5,445 nucleotides of DNA from Pseudomonadota bacterium (lineage in GTDB: Bacteria; Myxococcota; Myxococcia; Myxococcales; Anaeromyxobacteraceae): assembly GCA_023411405.1 (NCBI GenBank), contig JAEYOU010000452.1:1-5445 (forward strand), written 5' to 3'. Each line of letters starts with the position of its first letter. Position 1 is the first letter of the stretch. Below are positions 1-5,445 of the stretch, piece by piece. The notes under the pieces are model-generated. The model had not been told where the DNA came from. It saw only the letters and a list, made by a program, of their open reading frames with translations, and did no database searches. A program made the translations under genes and the position numbers.

Positions 1-939
1 GGCCTGCACGGCGTCGACGCGGTCTGGCTCCGCTGGACCGGGCCGCTCGGCCTGGCCGGGCGGCGCGCGCGGCGGCTCGTCGGCAAGAAGGTGGCGGTCG
101 TCCCCGACCTGCGCCCCGTGCGCGCCGCGGCCTTCCGCTACTTCGGCGCGCGGGAGCTCGAGGCGGGCGTGCAGGTGGAGCGGTACGTGGGCGACGGCTC
201 CGAGTTCGACGCGCTGGTCGAGTGGGTGCCGGGCCTCGACCCGCGCGCCATCTCCTGGAAGGCGTCGGCCCGCCACCGCGAGCTCCTCGTCCAGCACTTC
301 CGCGCGGAGCGGAACCACCAGGTGATCCTCGCCCTCGACACCGGCCACCTCATGGCCGAGCCGCTCGAGGGGCTGCCCCGGCTCGACCACGCGGTCACCT
401 CCGCCCTGCTCCTCGGCTACGTCGGGCTGCGGCTCGGCGACCGCGTCGGCCTCTACGGCTTCGACCGCGTCGCCCGGACCTGGGCCGAGCCGCAGGGCGG
501 GCTGGGCGCCTTCCCGCGCCTCTCGGCCGTCTCCGCCCAGCTCGCGTACTCCACCGAGGAGACCAACTTCACGCTCGGGCTCACCGAGCTCTCGACGCGC
601 CTGCGCCGCCGGTCGCTGGTGGTGGTGTTCACCGACTTCACCGACACGGTCACCGCCGAGCTCATGCTGGAGAATCTCCAGCGGCTCGCCCGGCGGCAGC
701 TCGTCGTGTTCGTGTCGCTGCGCGACGCCGGGCTCGACGCCCTGGCGCTCGCCGCCCCCGACCGGCTCGGCGGGCTCTACCGCGCGGTGACCGCCGCGGA
801 CATGGTCCGCGAGCGCGAGCGCGTCCTCTCCCGGCTGCGGCGCATGGGGATCGCCTGCGTGGACGCGGCGCCGGGGCAGGTCTCGTCGCGGCTCGTGAAC
901 CGCTACCTCGACATCAAGCGCCGGGAGCTCATCGCATGA
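1..939 (+). CDS. DUF58 family (vWA-like) protein, C-terminal part, 5' truncated by window edge
   Basis: The frame is open from base 1 to the TGA at 937-939, giving 312 visible residues. The beginning, probably including two N-terminal membrane helices and roughly 100 or more residues, lies to the left. A GTG at 91 should not be taken as the start, because family-typical sequence (VWLRWTGPLGLAGRRAR) lies before it. The DUF58 signature follows: YVGDG near visible residue 62, then ISWKASARH at 84-92, then the vWA-like strand ILALDTGHLM with its Asp at 113. A second vWA strand, VVVFTDFTD, is near 207-215. The metal site is degenerate: DTGHL replaces the usual DxSxS, a variation I recall in a branch of this family. 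DUF58 proteins are commonly encoded beside MoxR AAA+ ATPases, and a chaperone-like or envelope-maturation role is proposed but not proven. Its stop overlaps the next start (ATGA). Family confidence is high, cellular role unknown. Confidence 0.93.
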   Translation, partial: GLHGVDAVWLRWTGPLGLAGRRARRLVGKKVAVVPDLRPVRAAAFRYFGARELEAGVQVERYVGDGSEFDALVEWVPGLDPRAISWKASARHRELLVQHFRAERNHQVILALDTGHLMAEPLEGLPRLDHAVTSALLLGYVGLRLGDRVGLYGFDRVARTWAEPQGGLGAFPRLSAVSAQLAYSTEETNFTLGLTELSTRLRRRSLVVVFTDFTDTVTAELMLENLQRLARRQLVVFVSLRDAGLDALALAAPDRLGGLYRAVTAADMVRERERVLSRLRRMGIACVDAAPGQVSSRLVNRYLDIKRRELIA

Positions 940-2000
940 TCGATCCCCCCCCGAGCGCGCCCGCCGCGCGCGCGGACCCCGCGCCGCACGCGACGGCGGT
1001 GGTCCTGAAGAGCGCCGCCTTCCGCGCCGAGCGCGAGGCGTCCTGGCGGGAGCTCGAATCGCTCCTCGAGCGCGTCCAGGCGCGCGGCCTGGGCGCGCTC
1101 CGGGCGACCGAGCTCGCGCGGCTGCCGCTCCTCTACCGCGCCGCGCTCTCGTCGCTCTCGGTGGCGCGCGCGATCTCGCTCGACCGGGCGCTGCTCGACT
1201 ACCTGGAGTCGCTCTGCGCCCGCGCGTACCTGGTCGTGTACGGCGTGCGCAAGGGCCTGCGCGAGGCGGTGGCGGACTTCTTCCTGCGCCGCTTCCCGCG
1301 GCTCCTGCGGGCGCACTGGCCGCACTTCCTCCTCTCCTACGGGGTCCTCCTCGCCGGCACCTGGGTCGGGTTCGCGCTCACGCACGGCGACCTCGACCGG
1401 TTCTACTCGTTCGTGGACGCGGGGGTGGCCCAGGGCCGCGGGCCCAGCTCCTCCACCGACGCGCTCCGGGCGATCCTGTACGACGAGGACGGCGCGGCGC
1501 AGGCGCTCAAGACCTTCGCGATGTTCCTCTTCACCCACAACGCGCGGGTCGGGCTGCTCGCGTTCGCGATCGGGTTCGCCGGCGGCGTCCCCGCCGGCCT
1601 GCTGCTCTTCGCGAACGGGCTCACGCTGGGAGCGTTCGCCGCCCTCTACCACTCTCGCGGCCTCTCGCTCGACTTCTGGGCGTGGATCCTCCCGCACGGC
1701 GTGACGGAGCTCACCGCCGTGGCCCTCTGCGGCGCCGCCGGCCTGGCGCTCGGGCACGCGGTGGTCTTCCCCGGGCGCGAGGAGCGCAAGGCCGGGCTCG
1801 CGCGGCGCGGGCGCGAGGCGGCGCTCGTCGCCCTCGGGGCGGTGGCGCTCTTCTTCGTGGCCGGGCTCATCGAGGGCATCTTCCGGCAGCTCGTCCACTC
1901 CGTCCCGATCCGCTACGCGGTCGCCGGCGCCACGGCGCTCCTGTGGACCGCCTACTTCGTCCTCGCCGGTCGCGGCGGGAGCGCGGAGGCCCCCCGGTGA
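936..2000 (+). CDS. SpoIIM-family (stage II sporulation protein M-like) multipass membrane protein
   Basis: The 354-residue protein starts at an ATG overlapping the upstream stop (ATGA, 936-939), with GGGAG at 923-927 and 8-base spacing. The frame stays open far upstream (to about 222), but that part is the out-of-frame shadow of the DUF58 gene. Residues 1-22 are Pro/Ala-rich. Residues 27-120 form a charged helical cytosolic part with the family pattern W-x-x-L-x-x-L-L and LYRAA. Hydrophobic segments follow at about 128-148, 203-222, 222-240, 250-275, 294-314 and 326-344. The SpoIIM hallmarks are HNARVGLLAFAIGFAGG, FANGLTLGAF, and LPHGVTELTA with the conserved Glu at 258, then AGLIEGIF. In Bacillus SpoIIM acts with SpoIID and SpoIIP in peptidoglycan remodelling during engulfment. 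Homologues in MoxR/DUF58/RDD operons occur in bacteria that form no endospores, so the name gives fold and family, not function. An envelope or transport role is inferred. Confidence 0.92.
   Translation: MIDPPPSAPAARADPAPHATAVVLKSAAFRAEREASWRELESLLERVQARGLGALRATELARLPLLYRAALSSLSVARAISLDRALLDYLESLCARAYLVVYGVRKGLREAVADFFLRRFPRLLRAHWPHFLLSYGVLLAGTWVGFALTHGDLDRFYSFVDAGVAQGRGPSSSTDALRAILYDEDGAAQALKTFAMFLFTHNARVGLLAFAIGFAGGVPAGLLLFANGLTLGAFAALYHSRGLSLDFWAWILPHGVTELTAVALCGAAGLALGHAVVFPGREERKAGLARRGREAALVALGAVALFFVAGLIEGIFRQLVHSVPIRYAVAGATALLWTAYFVLAGRGGSAEAPR
1985..1989 (+). promoter_or_regulatory. Ribosome binding site deciding the RDD gene start
   Basis: GGAGG lies 7 bases before the GTG at 1997, inside the last codons of the SpoIIM-like gene. 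It supports GTG 1997 over any codon further upstream in that frame, which is open back to about 1682 but only as a shadow of the SpoIIM-like gene. Confidence 0.75.
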
Positions 2001-2866
2001 CCGCGCCCGCCCCGCTCCCCGCAGGCCGGATCCACCAGGTGGTGACGCCGGAGGGCGTGCCGCTCCCGCTCGAGGTCGCCGGGGCGGGCGACCGGCTGGG
2101 CGCGTTCCTCCTCGACTTCCTCCTCCAGGGCGCGGCGCTCCTCGTCATCGGCCTGGGGCTCGCGTGGCAGGGACACTTCTCGCTCGGCGAGGACGTCGTC
2201 GGGGCGCTCTACCACGTCCTCGTCTTCCTCATCTGGACCTTCTACTTCCCGGTGTTCGAGCTCGCGTGGCAGGGGCAGACCCCCGGCAAGCGCTGGCTCA
2301 AGATCCGCGCCGTGGACGGGCGAGGCGGTCCGCTGAGCGCGGAGGCGGTGATCGCCCGGAACCTCTCGCGGCAGGTCGAGCTCCTCCTGCCCGTCCTCGC
2401 CGTCGCGAGCCTGGCCATGGGCGCGTGGGGCAACCTCGCCGCGATCGGCTGGCTCGTCGGCTTCGGGTTCCTCCCGCTCTTCAACAAGGACCGCCTGCGG
2501 GTCGGGGACATGATCGCCGGCACGATCGTCGTGCGGACGCCGGCCGCGATCCTCCTCGAGGACCTCACCACCCGGCGGGCCGCGGCCGCCCACACGTTCA
2601 CCGACGCGCAGCTCGACGTGTACGGCATCTACGAGCTGCAGGTCCTCGAGGGCGTGCTCCGCGGCGCGGGCCAGCACGGCCACCGCGAGGCCGTCCAGAC
2701 CGTCGCCGAGAAGATCCGGCAGAAGATCGGCTGGGAGGGCGCGGTGCAGGACGACGAGGTCTTCCTCCAGGCGTTCTACGCCGCGCTGCGCGGCCGGCTC
2801 GAGCGGCGGCTCCTCTTCGGCAAGCGCCGGAGGAGCAAGCACGACCGGAGCGAGTCGTCGGGTTGA
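1997..2866 (+). CDS. RDD family membrane protein with extended soluble C-terminal tail
   Basis: The 289-residue protein starts at GTG 1997, whose last two bases form the preceding TGA (GTGA overlap), with GGAGG 7 bases upstream. The RDD domain spans about residues 25-180. DRLGAFLLDFL carries the first conserved Arg (33) and Asp (40). Membrane helices lie at about 36-56, 68-90 and 128-162. Between them is the family motif GQTPGKRWLKIRAVD (93-107). RVGDMIAGTIVV (168-179) closes the domain with the third key residue, Asp171. Residues 181-289 are a soluble helical tail ending in a basic run, KRRRSKHDR (276-284), longer than in minimal RDD proteins. RDD proteins have been linked to transport or ion homeostasis in some bacteria, but no substrate can be read here. 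It is the last gene before a hairpin-rich intergenic region, so probably the operon end. Confidence 0.93.
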   Translation: MTAPAPLPAGRIHQVVTPEGVPLPLEVAGAGDRLGAFLLDFLLQGAALLVIGLGLAWQGHFSLGEDVVGALYHVLVFLIWTFYFPVFELAWQGQTPGKRWLKIRAVDGRGGPLSAEAVIARNLSRQVELLLPVLAVASLAMGAWGNLAAIGWLVGFGFLPLFNKDRLRVGDMIAGTIVVRTPAAILLEDLTTRRAAAAHTFTDAQLDVYGIYELQVLEGVLRGAGQHGHREAVQTVAEKIRQKIGWEGAVQDDEVFLQAFYAALRGRLERRLLFGKRRRSKHDRSESSG

Positions 2867-2870
2867 CGTC

Positions 2871-2888
2871 GGGCCCGAATCCGGGCTC
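2871..2888 (+). terminator. Small GC hairpin just after the RDD stop codon
   Basis: GCCCG at 2873-2877 pairs with CGGGC at 2882-2886 around an AATC loop. One G-T pair (2872/2887) and one G-C pair (2871/2888) extend the stem to seven. It begins 4 bases after the RDD stop. There is no T-tract, so intrinsic termination is uncertain; it could instead stabilise the transcript 3' end. Its last base abuts the first REP-like hairpin. Confidence 0.35.
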
Positions 2889-2920
2889 CGCTCACCCTTC
2901 GACAAGCTCAGGGTGAGCGG
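2888..2920 (+). repeat. REP-like palindromic repeat, unit 1
   Basis: A perfect 11-bp inverted repeat: CCGCTCACCCT at 2888-2898 pairs with AGGGTGAGCGG at 2910-2920. The 11-base centre is TCGACAAGCTC. It lies between two convergent genes and is followed, after 11 bases, by a sister unit in the opposite orientation. From memory, CTTCGACAAGCTCAG elements of this kind are scattered through many high-GC genomes, and their spurious translations (for example HPELVEG) are common in databases. Copy number in this genome cannot be judged from one window. Confidence 0.85.
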
Positions 2921-2931
2921 TCCTTGCCTGT

Positions 2932-2964
2932 CCGCTCGTGCTGAGCCTGTCGAAGCACGAGCGG
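2932..2964 (-). repeat. REP-like palindromic repeat, unit 2, inverted relative to unit 1
   Basis: A perfect 11-bp inverted repeat: CCGCTCGTGCT at 2932-2942 pairs with AGCACGAGCGG at 2954-2964, with an 11-base centre at 2943-2953. Read on the minus strand the centre is TCGACAGGCTC, one base different from unit 1. The stem shares its outer six and inner two pairs with unit 1 and differs at three pairs, all compensated on the other arm. The two units form a head-to-head pair, like a BIME, between convergent operons. A bidirectional terminator or mRNA-stabilising role is possible. Confidence 0.85.
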
Positions 2965-2980
2965 TGCGAGCGGCCCACGC

Positions 2981-3877
2981 CTACTCGAAGACCTGCGAGA
3001 GGTGCACCGGATCGCCGCCCTCCTTCACGAGGCAGAGCCCGTGGTGGATGACGGCGCTCGCCACGGGCAGGAGCGTCGCGACGATCCCGCCCACGAGCTG
3101 GAGGAGCGCCATGGGGAGCGCCAGCGCCCGGAGCCCCTCCACGCTGCTCGCGCCGGCGGCCCCCGGCCACGACACCATGCCGCCGGTCACGACCGCCTGC
3201 AGCGCCGTGAACACCGTCAGGTACGCGACGAGGACGATGACCAGCGCGCCGAGCACCTTCCAGCGGTGCCCCTGCGTGAGCGCCCAGCTCCGGCCCAGGG
3301 CGCGGATGGGGCCGGCGCGGTCGACGACCACGGCGCCCCACGCGGCGGCCCAGCCGGCCGCGAGCAGGAACGGGACGGCGACCGTGCACATCGTGGCGAC
3401 GAGCGCGAACCAGGTGACGAGGGTCACCCCGAAGGTCGCGAACGACCGCTGGAGGCCCACGCCCAGCATCTCGCCCAGCCCGGCGGGCGCGCCGCGGAGG
3501 CGCCGGGCGGCGCCGTGCGCGATCGCCCCCGTCTGGATCGACCAGAGGACGAAGGAGAGGAAGAGCATCCCCCCGAACCGGCCGTAGAACCGGCCCAGGG
3601 GCTCCCAGGGCTCCACCGAGGGATCGGGGATCAGGAGCTCGGGGAAGGCGCCGTACATGCGGTACGTGGCCCAGGCGGCCGCGACGGCGGACGCGAGCCC
3701 GAGGAGCGCGAACGCCGGCAGCTCGCGCCACCAGGTGCGGAAGGTGCGCGCGACGATCACGCCGACGCCGAACCCCGAGCGAGGCCTCCCTCCGGGCGCC
3801 TCGACGCGGGACCAGTCGGTGGGCCCGGGCGGGCGAGCGGGGTCCGACGCGGGGACGGTGGGCAGCGGCTCCTCCAT
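2981..3877 (-). CDS. Six-helix integral membrane protein, GPDPase membrane domain/UPF0259-like
   Basis: The 298-residue protein starts at the ATG complementary to 3875-3877 and stops at TAG (2981-2983). On the minus strand GGGAGGT (3881-3887) sits just before the ATG, about 4 bases from the GGAGG core. The frame stays open upstream past the OmpA-domain gene, but there it is only that gene's shadow. Residues 1-33 are Pro-rich and cytosolic-looking. Hydrophobic segments lie at about 52-72, 102-121, 147-164, 165-186, 207-230 and 252-278. VVVDRAGPIRALGRSWALTQ (184 onward), followed by GHRWKVLGALV, matches the pattern 'e..g...AL.RS..L..G..w...g' shared by the glycerophosphodiester phosphodiesterase membrane domain and related families. 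The C-terminal LVKEGGD resembles the tail motif of that group. No catalytic domain is present. It lies 14 bases after the OmpA-domain gene, so the two are probably co-transcribed. The fold family is likely; the function is unknown. Confidence 0.85.
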   Translation of the reverse strand: MEEPLPTVPASDPARPPGPTDWSRVEAPGGRPRSGFGVGVIVARTFRTWWRELPAFALLGLASAVAAAWATYRMYGAFPELLIPDPSVEPWEPLGRFYGRFGGMLFLSFVLWSIQTGAIAHGAARRLRGAPAGLGEMLGVGLQRSFATFGVTLVTWFALVATMCTVAVPFLLAAGWAAAWGAVVVDRAGPIRALGRSWALTQGHRWKVLGALVIVLVAYLTVFTALQAVVTGGMVSWPGAAGASSVEGLRALALPMALLQLVGGIVATLLPVASAVIHHGLCLVKEGGDPVHLSQVFE

Positions 3878-3891
3878 GCGACCTCCCGCGG

Positions 3892-4404
3892 CTAGAGCCG
3901 CACCTGCAGCTCGTACCGCCGGTTCCTGGCCTGCTTCGCGGGCGTGTCGTCGGGCTTCACGAGCCGCCGCTCCGACCCCATGCCCACCGACTCGATGTCG
4001 TCCTTGGGGATCCCCTTGCGGACGAGCTCGCGCTCGATCACCGCGGCGCGCTTCGCCGACAGCTCCTTGTTGTGGGCCGCGGACCCGCGCGAGTCGGTGT
4101 GTCCAGAGACCACGAACTTGAAGTTCTTGACGCCCGCGCCGTTGATCTTCTTCTTCGCGCGGATCAGCGCGTCGGCGAGCCGGCGGATCTTGGCGTCGCA
4201 GCCCGGCGCGAGCCGGTCGCTGTTCGTGACGAAGCTGCACTGGTTCTTGCGGGACTCGTCGAGGAGGCGCTTGTTGATCTCCCGCTCCAGGGCGCCCGTG
4301 GTCGCCTTGCCGACGACGCCCTTGGCGCCGTCCCAGACCTGGGCGGCCGCGGCGGCGGGGAGGGAGAGGGCACCGACGACGGCCAGCACTGCGAGGCTCC
4401 GCAT
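3892..4404 (-). CDS. Small exported OmpA/MotB C-terminal domain protein (peptidoglycan-binding)
   Basis: The 170-residue protein starts at ATG (complement of 4402-4404). GGAGG (complement of 4411-4415) lies 6 bases upstream, a strong ribosome site. Residues 1-21 are a signal peptide (short basic start, hydrophobic run, AAAAA), with cleavage likely before Gln22. There is no lipobox Cys, so a soluble periplasmic protein is more likely than a lipoprotein. The OmpA-like domain covers about 55-170: GHTDSRG (101-107), N112, ELSAKRA (114-120), GIPKDDIESVGMGSERR, and QARNRRYELQV at the end. Asp104 and Arg119 match the pair that binds the diaminopimelate side chain in OmpA-family structures. Cys56 and Cys69 flank the start of the domain and could form a disulfide. 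No beta-barrel or transmembrane anchor is encoded, so its partner may be the membrane protein encoded just downstream, which is an inference only. Confidence 0.92.
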   Translation of the reverse strand: MRSLAVLAVVGALSLPAAAAAQVWDGAKGVVGKATTGALEREINKRLLDESRKNQCSFVTNSDRLAPGCDAKIRRLADALIRAKKKINGAGVKNFKFVVSGHTDSRGSAAHNKELSAKRAAVIERELVRKGIPKDDIESVGMGSERRLVKPDDTPAKQARNRRYELQVRL

Positions 4405-4535
4405 CTGTCTCCTCCGAGGAATGGGTCGCGGCGGCGATCCTCCCCTGGCGAGGCGCCCCGCGCAAGGTCCCCGCGCGCCGCGCCACCCTCTTTCGTTTCT
4501 TCACGAACGGCGGCGGCGACCCCAGATCCACCCCC
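4405..4535. promoter_or_regulatory. Divergent intergenic region, presumed promoters of OmpA-domain and methyltransferase genes
   Basis: These 131 bases separate two divergently read genes, so promoters for both should lie here. The most AT-rich part is about 4488-4508. It contains an inverted repeat, TTCGT (4492-4496) and ACGAA (4503-4507), separated by six bases, a possible small operator. No convincing -35/-10 pair is visible on either strand. The ribosome site of the leftward gene is at 4411-4415. No comparable site precedes the rightward gene. Confidence 0.35.
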
Positions 4536-5445
4536 GTGCCCGTCCCCTCGGCTGCCACCCTCCCCGACCCGACGAAGGCGCGCTGCTGGTGCGGGGCGGA
4601 GGAGCTCGCGCCGTTCTCCCCGGAGTACCTCCGCTGCGTGTGCGGGACGCTGGTGGCGGCACCGCGGGCGCGCGACCCCTCCGCGACCGAGATGTACGGG
4701 CTCGACTACTTCGTCACGCACGCCCGGGCGCTGGGCCATCCCACCCTCGAGGACCGCGCGCGGCTCGACCTGCCGGAGCGGTGTGCCTTCTGGCTCGAGG
4801 CGCTCCTCCGGTTCCGTCCGCCGCCGGCCCGGACGCTCGAGCTCGGGTGCGCGAGCGGCGCCTTCGTGGGGCTGCTCGCCGAGGCCGGCTACGCCGCGGT
4901 GGGGCTCGATCTCAGCCCGGCCGTGACGCGGCGCGCGCGCGAGGCCTTCCAGGTGCCCGTCCTCACCGGCCCGATCGAGGCGCAGGAGCTCCCGCCCTCG
5001 AGCCTCGACGCCGTGATCCTGATGGACGTCCTCGAGCACCTCCCCGACCCGCTGACGACGCTCGCCGTCCTCGCACGGCTCCTCGCGCCGGGCGGCGTGC
5101 TCCTGGTACAGACGCCGCGCTACGACCCCTCGCGGACCTTCGAGGAGCTCCGGTCCGCGCAGGATCCGTTCCTCGCGCAGCTCAAGCTGCCCGAACACCT
5201 CTTCCTCTTCAGCCCCGGCTCGGCCGAGGCGCTGCTCGCCCGGGCCGGGCTCCCGCACGTGCAGTTCGTGCCGGCGATCTTCTCGCAGTACGACATGTCC
5301 TTCGTCGCGTCGGCGGCACCGGCCGCGGAGGTCGCCCCGGACGTGGCGCGCGCGCGGCTCCGTCAGACGCGCGGCGGGCGCGTCGTCGAGGCGCTCCTCG
5401 ACGCCGCCGCGGGCCTTCGCGCGGCGATGGCGGAGAGGAACGAGC
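4536..5445 (+). CDS. SAM-dependent class I methyltransferase with N-terminal CxC/CxC cluster, 3' truncated by window edge
   Basis: Frame open from GTG 4536 to the window end (303 complete codons, no stop). GTG 4536 is the only usual start between the divergent gene and the cysteine cluster, but it has no clear ribosome site; ATG 4692 (residue 53) would remove the cysteines. Residues 17-36 carry CWC and CVC (Cys17, 19, 34, 36), a possible zinc knuckle. The Rossmann-type core has motif I LELGCASGAF (101-110), the acidic end of strand 2 at VGLDLS (Asp125), the strand 4 motif DAVILMDVLEHLPDP (158-172) and LLAPGGVLLVQTP (182-194). This pattern fits the Methyltransf_11/23/25 type. Residues after about 265 are Ala/Arg/Glu-rich and helical. 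Methyltransferases of this build often sit in surface-polysaccharide or glycosyltransferase loci, but no such neighbour is visible and the substrate cannot be inferred. Confidence 0.9.
   Translation, partial: MPVPSAATLPDPTKARCWCGAEELAPFSPEYLRCVCGTLVAAPRARDPSATEMYGLDYFVTHARALGHPTLEDRARLDLPERCAFWLEALLRFRPPPARTLELGCASGAFVGLLAEAGYAAVGLDLSPAVTRRAREAFQVPVLTGPIEAQELPPSSLDAVILMDVLEHLPDPLTTLAVLARLLAPGGVLLVQTPRYDPSRTFEELRSAQDPFLAQLKLPEHLFLFSPGSAEALLARAGLPHVQFVPAIFSQYDMSFVASAAPAAEVAPDVARARLRQTRGGRVVEALLDAAAGLRAAMAERNE

Noticed and set aside
222..935. An open frame that would extend the SpoIIM-like gene about 238 codons upstream
   Set aside because: Its translation is low-complexity Arg/Pro/Ala sequence in another frame of the clearly conserved DUF58 gene. 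The real start is ATG 936 with a ribosome site.
903..1898. A 331-codon open frame on the minus strand
   Set aside because: It is antisense to the SpoIIM-like gene, its product is Glu/Arg/Pro-rich without motifs, and such frames are expected from strong third-position G/C bias.
1952..2905. A 317-codon open frame on the minus strand
   Set aside because: It is antisense to the RDD gene, has charged low-complexity content, and starts within the REP-like region.
2871..2964. CRISPR array or transposon ends suggested by the repeated palindromes
   Set aside because: There are only two units, in opposite orientation, with no regular spacers, no target-site duplication and no transposase or cas gene in the window.
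2892..3731. A 279-codon minus-strand frame ending in HPELVEG-type sequence
   Set aside because: It is a wrong-frame shadow of the membrane protein gene. Its C terminus is simply the translation of the REP-like repeats, a well-known artefact.
4437..4465. Possible leftward promoter: TTGCGC (complement of 4460-4465), 17-base spacer, GAGGAT (complement of 4437-4442)
   Set aside because: Only three of six bases match in each box, which is expected by chance in GC-rich sequence.
4072..4926. A 284-codon plus-strand frame crossing the divergent intergenic region
   Set aside because: It is antisense to the OmpA-domain gene and out of frame with the methyltransferase, and its product is Arg/Pro/Ser-rich.
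4164..5258. A 364-codon minus-strand frame spanning the methyltransferase and into the OmpA-domain gene
   Set aside because: It lies opposite well-supported methyltransferase motifs, runs out of frame into the OmpA-domain gene, and has no recognisable domain.
1..5445. Defence, toxin-antitoxin or biosynthetic system
   Set aside because: No nuclease, toxin, reverse transcriptase, STAND ATPase or biosynthetic core enzyme is visible. The genes fit envelope functions and a lone methyltransferase.

Overview
The window is very GC-rich with G/C-biased third codon positions, coding-dense, and dominated by short overlaps between genes. GC content, codon use and the gene families together suggest a high-GC myxobacterium, most like Anaeromyxobacter. 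That is an inference from composition and family flavour, not a database match.

Layout. Positions 1-2866 (+ strand) hold the tail of an operon: the C-terminal 312 residues of a DUF58 (degenerate von Willebrand A) protein, then a SpoIIM-family multipass membrane protein, then an RDD-family membrane protein with a long soluble C-terminal tail. The genes are joined by 4-base stop/start overlaps (ATGA at 936-939 and GTGA at 1997-2000), so translation is probably coupled. This is the widespread MoxR/DUF58/SpoIIM/RDD envelope module; a MoxR AAA+ ATPase gene is expected upstream, outside the window. Positions 2867-2980 separate this operon from a converging one and contain a small hairpin followed by two REP-like hairpins in opposite orientation, whose stems differ by compensatory changes. 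Positions 2981-4404 (- strand) hold a two-gene unit read right to left: a small exported OmpA/MotB-domain protein, then, 14 bases later, a six-helix membrane protein resembling the membrane domain of the glycerophosphodiester phosphodiesterase/UPF0259 group. Positions 4405-4535 are a divergent intergenic region. From 4536 to the right edge (+ strand) runs an open-ended SAM-dependent class I methyltransferase with a CxC-x14-CxC cysteine cluster at its N terminus.

Taken together the window looks like chromosomal cell-envelope housekeeping: a poorly understood membrane module, a peptidoglycan-binding periplasmic protein with a membrane partner, and the start of a methyltransferase locus possibly tied to surface polysaccharide. 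I see no tRNA, rRNA, CRISPR array, insertion sequence, phage gene or defence system. The most distinctive non-coding signal is the REP-like pair at 2888-2964. The least explained coding details are the methyltransferase cysteine cluster, the RDD tail and the degenerate metal site of the DUF58 protein.
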